Below are positions 40,039 through 46,334 of a stretch of 59,776 nt of DNA, in pieces. Position numbers and translations under genes: made by a program. Below the pieces are notes generated by a model. That model did no database searches. It was not told the DNA's origin and was given only the letters and a program-made list of their open reading frames with translations. Positions within the stretch are counted from its first letter, which is position 1, and each line of letters starts with the position of its first letter. The stretch comes from CAYWMD01 sp964458575. Its GTDB lineage: Bacteria; Verrucomicrobiota; Verrucomicrobiia; Limisphaerales; JADLHS01. The stretch lies in assembly GCA_964458575.1 (NCBI GenBank), contig CAYWMD010000040.1, positions 1 to 59,776 of the forward strand. The letters run 5' to 3'.

Positions 40039-42341
40039 AAAATCCTCTCCACCGTAACCCGCGCGTTGTAATCCGGCACGCCGCCCGCCTTGTCCACCAC
40101 GCCACGACGGATGATGACGTTGCCTTCCGGCCAGTGGATTTGCAGGTTACCCCGCGCTATCGGCGCGAGAAACACCCGGCCTTCGTAACGGCCAATGTCG
40201 TTCACCAGCGCGACGCGATCATCGTGAATCAGGTGCAAGCGCGCCGCGTCGTCGGGATTCATCAACACAGCGTCCCGTTGCGCGCCGTTGAGCGGGTCAA
40301 TCTCCGCATAAACGAGCGAGTTGAATTGCTTGCCGCGCCGCGTGGAAACTACAAAGTGGCTGCGTTCGTGAGAACGTGGCTGACAAACCGCATCCAAAGC
40401 TTCACCCAATTCTACCCGCCGACTCACGTCGGCAGCCACAGGAGGTAGCGGTACCGCGCGAAAATGCGCCTTCCCATCCGGCGTGGCGAATTTCCAACCG
40501 TCGCACAGATGCGGTCCGCCGTATTGTACGGCCTCGCCGGTTTTCTTCAGATGTTGAATGCCATCGTAGAACGGCACGATGCGCGCAATCTCCTCGCGCA
40601 TCTTCCAGCCGGTTTCGCAGCCAAGCAAATGAGCGCGCTTCGGGGCAACCGCCGCCGCCAGGTCACGCAGGATCTTCCACTCGGCCCGCGCCTCACCAAC
40701 CTGACGCGGAATTTCCGGGCTGAACGCGATTCGCCGTTCGGTCGTGGTCTCAATCCCGCCATCGTCCTGCTCGTAACGCGTTTTGGCCGGCAGCAGGATC
40801 ACGTCCTCCTTCGCCTCAATGAACATTTGATCGGTCAGGATGATGTCCTGGTGCACGCGCAACGGCACGTTGGCCATCGCCTCCCGAACGCGCTCCGGTT
40901 CGGGCAGCGTGCGCAGGAAATTTCCGCCGAGGCAGTAAAACAAATCCAGTTCGCCGCGCGAGGCGGCTTCGACCATTTCGGTCGCGCTCAAGCCCAACCA
41001 GTCCGGGACGGTGAAGCTGTATTGCTCCGAGAGCTTTGTCGCATTTTCCGCGTTCACCGGTTTGCCGCCCGGAAACGCCGTGGCATACGCGCCCATCTCC
41101 GCGCCGCCCTGAACGGAGGAATGGCCACGAATCGGCATCAAACCGCATTTGTCGCGTCCCACCCAGCCGCGCAACAGGCCGAGGTTGAGGATCATCGAAA
41201 CCGCGTCGCCGCCGGTGGCGTGCTGCGTGATGCCCATGCTCCAGACCAGCACGCCGGTTTTGGCGTTGTGAATCAGTTCGGCAAACTCGCGCATCGCGTC
41301 GCGGCTCAAACCCGATCGCGCTTCCAGTTCTTCCAATTTGAAATCTGCAATCCGCAATCTGAAATCCTCATAACCTGTCGTGTGATTGCGGACAAAATTC
41401 TCATCCACCCAGCCGTGCTCGATCATGATCTTCATCACGCCCGCCAGGAAGGCGATGTCGCCGCCGGTGGAGACGGGAAACCAGTAATCCGCGATGTCCG
41501 TGCCGAAAACGGCGCTGCCGAAGTTGGACGGCACCCAATACCGATCCATCCCCGGCTCAAGGTAGGGATTCACCATGACGACTTTCGTGCCGAGCGCTTT
41601 GGCTTCGTGGAGATACTTGGTCGTGACGGGCTGATCGTTGGCCGGATTTGCGCCGAAGAAGATCACCAGGTCCGTGCCATACCAATCCTTGTAGCTGCAC
41701 GTGGTGGCCGCGTAACCGATGGCGTGTTTCATCGCGGCGGTGCTGGGCGCATGGCAAAGGCGCGCGGCGTTGTCCACGTTGTTTGTGCCGAGGAAGCGCG
41801 CGACCTTCTGCGCCATGTAATAAACCTCGTTCGTCACCCCGCGTGACGTGACGTAGAAGGCAACACGTCGCGGATCACTAGCTTTGATTTTCTTTGCGAT
41901 TCGACCGAGAGCATCGTCCCACGAGATGCGGCGGAATCCTCTCGCACCTTTTTCACGCAACATTGGAAATGGCAGGCGGCCCAGTTCGCGGAGTTGGGCG
42001 TTGGAAAGTGGTTTGAGTTGCGAAACGTCCTCCAACAATCGCGCGTCCAATGCTGGCATCGTGTTCAACCGGAGCAGATTCAGCCGGGTCATGCACAAGT
42101 GCACGCCTTCCCACCAATGCTTCGATTCCAAAGTCCAGTCGCGAAAGCCGGCCACGCCGAGCGCGCAACCGTCGCAGACGCCTTGACTGAGAACCTTCCA
42201 CGCGTAGCCGAGATTGTCGCGATTGCGCCACGCGACGACCGCCATGTCACGGAAATGCTTGGGCTTCGCCTGGCCGAGGCCGAACGGCACGGCGGCTTTC
42301 AGTTTTTCCTTCCAACCCCTGTGGATGCTGTGGGACGACAT
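40035..42341 (-). CDS. FdhF/YdeP-type molybdopterin oxidoreductase with two in-frame repeat insertions
   Basis: A 768-residue molybdopterin oxidoreductase of the FdhF/YdeP group. GVCDGCALGVAG (about 54-65) replaces the classical Fe-S motif. VTSRGVTNEVYYMAQKVARF, DLVIFFGANPANDQPVTT, and the C-terminal molydopterin dinucleotide-binding STRRGKQFNSLVYAEIDP fit the family. YdeP-like enzymes are linked to acid resistance in E. coli but their reaction is unclear. Two dispersed repeats lie in frame: 28 codons of a family B element (40356-40439) before the STRRGKQFNS strand, and a GATTGC block (41337-41367) coding FRLRIADFKLEE. Both appear at surface-type positions. The stop overlaps the fdhD start. 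Confidence 0.88.
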   Translation of the reverse strand: MSSHSIHRGWKEKLKAAVPFGLGQAKPKHFRDMAVVAWRNRDNLGYAWKVLSQGVCDGCALGVAGFRDWTLESKHWWEGVHLCMTRLNLLRLNTMPALDARLLEDVSQLKPLSNAQLRELGRLPFPMLREKGARGFRRISWDDALGRIAKKIKASDPRRVAFYVTSRGVTNEVYYMAQKVARFLGTNNVDNAARLCHAPSTAAMKHAIGYAATTCSYKDWYGTDLVIFFGANPANDQPVTTKYLHEAKALGTKVVMVNPYLEPGMDRYWVPSNFGSAVFGTDIADYWFPVSTGGDIAFLAGVMKIMIEHGWVDENFVRNHTTGYEDFRLRIADFKLEELEARSGLSRDAMREFAELIHNAKTGVLVWSMGITQHATGGDAVSMILNLGLLRGWVGRDKCGLMPIRGHSSVQGGAEMGAYATAFPGGKPVNAENATKLSEQYSFTVPDWLGLSATEMVEAASRGELDLFYCLGGNFLRTLPEPERVREAMANVPLRVHQDIILTDQMFIEAKEDVILLPAKTRYEQDDGGIETTTERRIAFSPEIPRQVGEARAEWKILRDLAAAVAPKRAHLLGCETGWKMREEIARIVPFYDGIQHLKKTGEAVQYGGPHLCDGWKFATPDGKAHFRAVPLPPVAADVSRRVELGEALDAVCQPRSHERSHFVVSTRRGKQFNSLVYAEIDPLNGAQRDAVLMNPDDAARLHLIHDDRVALVNDIGRYEGRVFLAPIARGNLQIHWPEGNVIIRRGVVDKAGGVPDYNARVTVERIL
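40356..40439. repeat. Palindromic repeat, family B, copy 2, inside the FdhF/YdeP gene
   Basis: Exactly 84 bases with terminal inverted arms GTGGCTGCGTTCGTGAGAAC and, at the other end, CGACTCACGTCGGCAGCCAC. The first arm matches that of the copy at 30810-30871 at most positions. Length is 28 codons, so the host frame is kept; the element encodes VAADVSRRVELGEALDAVCQ followed by PRSHERSH. Confidence 0.85.
41337..41367. repeat. GATTGC repeat block inside the FdhF/YdeP gene
   Basis: On the minus strand the block reads GATTTCAGATTGCGGATTGC then AGATTTCAAA, the same unit as the intergenic block at 33228-33262. It is read in frame as FRLRIADFKL. Confidence 0.65.
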
Positions 42342-42344
42342 TCG

Positions 42345-42491
42345 TTAGCCCCAGAGGGGCGATATATTTGTAGTCACGCGGATTTCAGGAACATTAAAGC
42401 TCCGTCAGGAGCGACATGTAAAGTTGATATGCCGCCCCGCTGGGGCTCGGAACATCTAACGGTTTCGTTTCTACAAATATGCCGCTCCTCA
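42345..42491. repeat. Palindromic intergenic repeat, family F
   Basis: A composite element of small palindromes: TTAGCCCCAGAGGGGC at one edge, GCTCCGTCAGGAGC in the middle, GCCCCGCTGGGGC, then GCTCCTCACGGAGC at the other edge. ATATTTGTAG near the left edge is mirrored by CTACAAATAT on the right. The right edge supplies the last codons and stop of the TIM-barrel gene; the left edge touches the start of the FdhF/YdeP gene. Confidence 0.75.
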
Positions 42492-43391
42492 CGGAGCTTG
42501 GTTTGGGTGAGAAGGCCGCCATTTCTTCAACGCGCGCTGCCAGGCTTTTTCGATTTGCTCGCGCAGAACTTTTGCTTCCTCCCAACTGCTGGGGAACGCG
42601 TGCAGGTTGTAACCCAGCCAAAGGGGGCCCATTTCGGGAACGGCAATGAACTCGCGGCCCGGCGTCGCCTTGGCCAGCCAACATTCCATCACCTTTTCCA
42701 TGAACGGAACGAAATCGAGAAATTCCGGCGTGAGCTGACCGCGGCCATTCGTCACCGGGACCTGACAATGATGGCCGTTGAAGGGCCGAAAATGAAATTG
42801 CTGCGCGTGCTGGACCAAATCCGGTCGCACGCCGAGACGCGGCCAATATGGCGCGAGCAGATGCTTCACGACCGCAAGGTGCGAATAGTCCCAAGTCATC
42901 GGAAGTAACTCGCCCGTGGCCTTCTCGTAGCCGTCGGCGAGCGCGTAAGTCTTCTCCGGCGTTTCGGTGCAGGTATCGCGATGCACCTCGATGGCGGCCT
43001 TCAAACCGAGCTTCTTGCTTTCCGCCATCATCTTTCGCGCAAGGCGGATGGCAACCGACGTCGGCGTGTCGTGATCGGCAAGTTGGACGTTCACGTGCAG
43101 CGCGCCCGCATCCTTCTGAACTCGGAGCGCGGGCGCAAACTCGCGCGGGTTGCCGGAGGAAACGTAGCCGACGCGCATCAGGCCGAGCTTGTCTGCCAGC
43201 TTGGCGTGTTTGGGCGTGAGTTGGGTGCTGAACCCATCGAAGCCTGCGTCCTTCACGGCGCGGAGCTTGCGTTCGAGCGACCATTCGCGGGCCTTGGTGG
43301 GATGCCAAACGAGCGTCCAGAGATTCGCGATGTGGCGAATCGTAGGGCAGGCGTCGCGCCTGCCTCTATCTTTAGGGGAATGTTTTTTCAT
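42489..43391 (-). CDS. Sugar phosphate isomerase/epimerase-type TIM-barrel protein, bracketed by repeats
   Basis: A 300-residue xylose-isomerase-like TIM barrel. The barrel begins NLWTLVWHPTKAREWSLERK at about residue 23. VKDAGFDGFSTQLTP, IEVHRDTCTETPEKTYAL and MTWDYSHLAVVKH carry the Glu/Asp/His positions used for a divalent metal. Substrate is unknown; related enzymes act on keto-sugars or inositols. The first 17 or so residues (KKHSPKDRGRRDACPT) are encoded by a family E repeat, which also supplies the ATG. The last residues NQAP and the stop lie in a family F repeat. No earlier native start is visible, so the N-terminus was probably re-made by the repeat. Confidence 0.78.
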   Translation of the reverse strand: MKKHSPKDRGRRDACPTIRHIANLWTLVWHPTKAREWSLERKLRAVKDAGFDGFSTQLTPKHAKLADKLGLMRVGYVSSGNPREFAPALRVQKDAGALHVNVQLADHDTPTSVAIRLARKMMAESKKLGLKAAIEVHRDTCTETPEKTYALADGYEKATGELLPMTWDYSHLAVVKHLLAPYWPRLGVRPDLVQHAQQFHFRPFNGHHCQVPVTNGRGQLTPEFLDFVPFMEKVMECWLAKATPGREFIAVPEMGPLWLGYNLHAFPSSWEEAKVLREQIEKAWQRALKKWRPSHPNQAP

Positions 43392-43422
43392 ATTTGAGAC
43401 AGGCGCGACGCCTGTCCTACGC
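43341..43422. repeat. Inverted repeat, family E, at the start of a TIM-barrel gene
   Basis: Arms GTAGGGCAGGCGTCGCGCCT and GGCGCGACGCCTGTCCTACG, about 24 bases each, separated by about 33 bases. Each arm is itself partly self-complementary. The ATG used by the TIM-barrel gene (43391) lies in the spacer. Confidence 0.85.
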
Positions 43423-43443
43423 TACGGTTTTGCATTCGTGTGT

Positions 43444-43827
43444 TCATTTGGCAGGGACGGCAATTTCGGCAGGTTGTTCGTTTTCGGCCTTGGTGTTTTC
43501 CTCTTCACCTTCACCTGCGAGTTTCGGCCAGATGTGGAAACCGCCGTGATTCATCGGACCAATGTCCCACGAACCCCAAATGCCTTTGCCCTCGCGAAAG
43601 CCGCGATAGAAAACCGAGTGCGCGCCGACGTATGACTTCGTCCACGAACATTCCAGCGAGGCCGCGGCGTAGGAGCCGCGGATCACGAAGCGGCCCACGT
43701 CATCGTTGCCGCCGCCGGTCATCCGACCCGAGGCGAACGTGAGGTCGAGATCCATGCGGTGCTTGTCCTTCGGGCTGTAATTGTAAAAGCCCGTCCACGG
43801 ACCGGATGGAAATAAATCGTGGGTCAC
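43444..43827 (-). CDS. Unrecognised small protein with a truncated paralogue nearby
   Basis: A 127-residue protein beginning at a GTG (43827). It has FNYSP-like core motifs: PWTGFYNYSPKDKHRMDLDL, then GRMTGGGNDDVGRFVIRG, then FREGKGIWGSWDIG and HGGFHIWPK. The order suggests a small beta-sandwich or barrel that may bind a ligand. No signal peptide is present. The acidic tail (EGEEENTKAENEQPAE) is probably disordered. I do not recognise the family. The first 40 or so codons are duplicated at 44110-44235 as a broken copy. Confidence 0.65.
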   Translation of the reverse strand: MTHDLFPSGPWTGFYNYSPKDKHRMDLDLTFASGRMTGGGNDDVGRFVIRGSYAAASLECSWTKSYVGAHSVFYRGFREGKGIWGSWDIGPMNHGGFHIWPKLAGEGEEENTKAENEQPAEIAVPAK

Positions 43828-43938
43828 GGGCTTAATCTAAACACCAAACACCAATCTCCAAACACCAAAAATATATTCCAAGTTCAAAAGAACGGGTGCG
43901 TCGCAAACAAAACGGAGCGCGAGATATTATCGGACGAC

Positions 43939-44096
43939 TCTCCCTCACCCTAACCCTCTCCCGCCGGGAGAGGGAACATCAGTCGTGTGCCTCGTTTATT
44001 TCGGATGCGCCTCCGGCAATTACAGTCGCCTGAGTTCTGGTGAGACTGGAAACGATTCTCCCTCTCCCAGCGGGAGAGGGCCGGGGGTGAGGGAGA
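43939..44096. repeat. R1 dispersed inverted-repeat element, copy 4
   Basis: Arms CTCTCCCGCCGGGAGAGGG and CTCTCCCAGCGGGAGAGGG, same orientation as copies 1-3. The inner sequence ACAGTCGCCTGAGTTC differs more than in other copies. It lies next to the point where the duplicated gene fragment at 44110-44235 loses homology. Confidence 0.9.
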
Positions 44097-44109
44097 AAGC
44101 GCAGTTATC

Positions 44110-44235
44110 TTCGCAACCGTCGCTGGTCATTTTGCCGGTGGTGAAGGTGAGGTTGAGGTCCATGCGATGCTTGTCCTTCGGGCTGTAATTGTAAGAGCTT
44201 GTCCACAGACCGGATGGAAAAATGCCGTGGGTCAC
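44110..44235 (-). pseudogene. Truncated duplicate of the 43444 gene
   Basis: Read on the minus strand from a GTG at 44235: THGIFPSGLWTSSYNYSPKD, then KHRMDLNLTFTTGKMTSDG. This matches the start of the gene at 43444-43827 over about 38 codons at roughly 80 percent DNA identity by eye. Homology ends at about 44115, some 20 bases before the R1 copy 4, and the frame then continues into the repeat (FSLTPGPLPLGEGE). A duplication followed by repeat-associated loss of the 3' part is the simplest reading. Confidence 0.75.
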
Positions 44236-44282
44236 GGGGTTAATTTGTAATGAGAAGACGAAAAAGCTCCAAGCTCCAATCA

Positions 44283-44819
44283 TCAAACTTCAATCAGACG
44301 CTCGTCTATCAGTCCTTGAATGTGTTCGGGCGGGTTATTCAGAGAGACGACTGTGATAGGGGACACCGTTCGAACATGTGCAACCAGTCTCCTCAGAAAC
44401 CGCCAGTTTTTGCAGCGCAGGCCAGTCGCAAGATTGGGCGGAAGCTCCTGCTCTTTCCCGTCCGACATGTGCAGGATGATATACGTCCACATGAATGTCG
44501 AATCCGCCGGTCCCTTGATTTCCTCACGAACAGAAATCTTCTGGATCTGTTTGAGAGCTGCAGCCCCAGTTTGTTTTCCTTCCTGCCACTGTAGCGTGGT
44601 TCCGTCGCTCACAAGTTTCAGACGAACACCGAAGACGGCGGGGCGGATCCAAAACAGTGAGAAGAGGGCACAAAACGCCGCCATAAAGTACCGCAACCCG
44701 CCTTCGGCAAAACGCCAGGACAAATAGGCACCCGTGGCAGCAACAGCCAAGTTAATTTGTGCGACCCAACGCGCACTACTTTCATAGATGACCATGCTGT
44801 TGGGTCTCGGAACGATCAT
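44283..44819 (-). CDS. Unrecognised membrane protein with two N-terminal spans
   Basis: A 178-residue protein. Residues about 18-38 (QINLAVAATGAYLSWRFAEG) and 42-60 (YFMAAFCALFSLFWIRPAVF) are hydrophobic and probably form a membrane hairpin. The rest is soluble: a strand-rich part (LKLVSDGTTLQWQEGKQTG, then ISVREEIKGPADSTF and IILHMSDGKEQELPP) recalls PH-like domains of small bacterial membrane proteins. I cannot name a family. The stop is in a CTCCAAG-type low-complexity block. It is isolated from its neighbours by repeats and has no evident operon. Confidence 0.55.
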   Translation of the reverse strand: MIVPRPNSMVIYESSARWVAQINLAVAATGAYLSWRFAEGGLRYFMAAFCALFSLFWIRPAVFGVRLKLVSDGTTLQWQEGKQTGAAALKQIQKISVREEIKGPADSTFMWTYIILHMSDGKEQELPPNLATGLRCKNWRFLRRLVAHVRTVSPITVVSLNNPPEHIQGLIDERLIEV

Positions 44820-44895
44820 AATTCCGCCGTGCGGCTTTCAAAGTTTGTCGAGATTTGCCAGTTGCCAGAATTGAACCAAAGGCCAGGCGAGAAAA

Positions 44896-45801
44896 TCACG
44901 CGTTCCCGGCCGCTTTCCCACGTCCCTTAAACGTCAGTTCCGCAATCCCCGACTTGTCCAATTCGCCAAAGCCGTCCTTCACCATGCGGTCGTATTGTTT
45001 CTTGGTCGCGGTGGCGAGCGGGAGGTTCAGGCCCTGTTCCTTGCCCAGCTTGAGCGCGATGCCGGAATCTTTTGCGGCATGCGCGGCGGAGAAGAAACAG
45101 GAGTGGTCGCGGTTCTGCATGTCCTCGCCGTCGGTCTGAAGCACGCGGGCGTTCGCGCCGGTTTGCGAAAAGACTTCGCGCAGCATCGTGAGGTCGAGTC
45201 CGAGCGCCGCGCCCAGGCCCAGACCTTCCGCCAACCCGGCGGTGTTGATGTTCATCACCATGTTGACCAGCGCCTTGACCTCGGCGGCTTTGCCGGCGGG
45301 TCCGATGTAGCGGAGCAATTGGCCTTCGTTGCTCAACTTCACGAGGATCGGTTTGACGCGCTCAAAGACCTCCTGTTTGCCGCCGCACATGAGATACAGC
45401 GTGCCCTGCTTCGCCTGCGTGATGCTGGATGCCATGCAGGCTTCGAGCGAACTCGCGCCCTTGGCTTCGCATTTCTGCTCGACCCAGACGTGAACCGATG
45501 GACTGATGGTGGCGCAATTGATAAAGACCTTGCCCTTGGCGCGCGACAACAAGCCGCCGCCGAAGATTTTCTTCATCGCCTTGTCGTCGGTGACGACGGT
45601 GATGATGACGTCCGACAGCGCAGTGACGACCTTCAACTGGTCAGCGGCCACGCAGTCATTGCCGAGTTCCTGCGCGAGCGATTGCGCCGCGGCGGTGTTG
45701 ACGTCATAAACCGCGGCGATGGGATAGCCACATTCCTTCAGCCGGCGGGCCATGTTGGCGCCCATGCGTCCGACTCCGACGAATCCAATTTTTTCTGACA
45801 T
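44896..45801 (-). CDS. 3-hydroxyisobutyrate dehydrogenase family oxidoreductase
   Basis: A 301-residue beta-hydroxyacid dehydrogenase. The dinucleotide-binding motif GFVGVGRMGANMARRL is at the start. The substrate segment has EACMASSITQAKQGTLYLMC, where DAPVSGG is seen in typical members, so this loop is divergent. The catalytic-type Lys lies in AAEVKALVNMVMNINTAGLAE. The C-terminal all-helical domain follows with KDSGIALKLGKEQGLNLPLA. The family acts on small hydroxyacids such as 3-hydroxyisobutyrate, tartronate semialdehyde or glyoxylate. The substrate is open. The gene has repeats on its upstream side and no direct partner. Confidence 0.85.
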   Translation of the reverse strand: MSEKIGFVGVGRMGANMARRLKECGYPIAAVYDVNTAAAQSLAQELGNDCVAADQLKVVTALSDVIITVVTDDKAMKKIFGGGLLSRAKGKVFINCATISPSVHVWVEQKCEAKGASSLEACMASSITQAKQGTLYLMCGGKQEVFERVKPILVKLSNEGQLLRYIGPAGKAAEVKALVNMVMNINTAGLAEGLGLGAALGLDLTMLREVFSQTGANARVLQTDGEDMQNRDHSCFFSAAHAAKDSGIALKLGKEQGLNLPLATATKKQYDRMVKDGFGELDKSGIAELTFKGRGKAAGNA

Positions 45802-45848
45802 AATGTTTTTGGGTTAAGGGTGAATTCAGTTCAAGCACCGGGTTGATT

Positions 45849-45933
45849 CACCACGAAATACACGAAAACTGCCGATCTCGAATGCCCGTCTCGCAACCGT
45901 TTCCTTTCGTGTATTTGGTGTATTTCGTGGTTT
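45849..45933. repeat. Inverted repeat, family D (CCACGAAATACACGAAA type)
   Basis: Left arm ACCACGAAATACACGAAAAC; right arm TTTCGTGTATTTGGTGTATT followed by TCGTGGTTT. The spacer is about 35 bases. It lies in the 368-base gap upstream of the hydroxyacid-dehydrogenase gene, together with a family C element; no gene is seen in that gap. Confidence 0.8.
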
Positions 45934-46016
45934 CAACTCTGGGTTTGGGTTCAGTTCAGGTCGAAGCAAAGAGCAAATCAGAGTGGGGTTCAATCTGAAA
46001 AATAAAGAAACGCTCT

Positions 46017-46170
46017 AACCACGGATGACACGGATGGACACGGATAACGGAGCGCGGGTCTGTGAGCCGCAGAAATGTGGAAGGTGATTGTGATGCGTGG
46101 GCGCTGCGGCTCACAGAGCCGCGCTCCAATGTCAGCTGGGAATCCGTGGCCATCCGTGTCATCCGTGGTT
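46017..46170. repeat. Nested inverted repeats: family C inside a CCACGGAT-type repeat
   Basis: The outer arms are AACCACGGATGACACGGATG (46017 onward) and GGCCATCCGTGTCATCCGTG (ending about 46168). Inside them is a second inverted repeat: GGAGCGCGGGTCTGTGAGCC with inverse CGGCTCACAGAGCCGCGCTC (46049-46127). The outer edge touches the stop codon of the 54-residue membrane peptide. One element has apparently landed inside another. Confidence 0.85.
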
Positions 46171-46334
46171 CAATGCTTTTGCTCTGCGTTCGCCGCGTCG
46201 TGGTTCTTCTTCAGGTTGGCGAGCATGTGTTTGATGTCGAACGCGCCTTTCACGCTCACGTAAATCGTGATGGTTGAATACCAGATGACGCAGGCCCAGA
46301 CGAGCCAGAACCAGATTGAGTGTCCGTGGGTCAT
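46170..46334 (-). CDS. 54-residue membrane peptide coupled to an SSS symporter
   Basis: A 54-residue protein starting THGHSIWFWLVWACVIWYST, with one transmembrane helix (about residues 7-27) and a polar, Lys/His-rich tail (LANLKKNHDAANAEQKH). Its ATG overlaps the TGA of the upstream symporter gene (ATGA), so it is translationally coupled to it. Short single-span peptides of this size accompany SSS carriers in other bacteria and are called symporter small accessory proteins or subunits. By position this is one, possibly needed for stability or assembly. Its stop abuts the nested repeat at 46017-46170. Confidence 0.75.
   Translation of the reverse strand: MTHGHSIWFWLVWACVIWYSTITIYVSVKGAFDIKHMLANLKKNHDAANAEQKH

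Noticed and set aside
40464..41846. 460-residue frame antisense to the molybdoenzyme gene
   Set aside because: It is the mirror frame of a real gene with strong family motifs, and has no motifs of its own. The same applies to long antisense frames at 3167-4291, 7151-8254 and 35927-37363.
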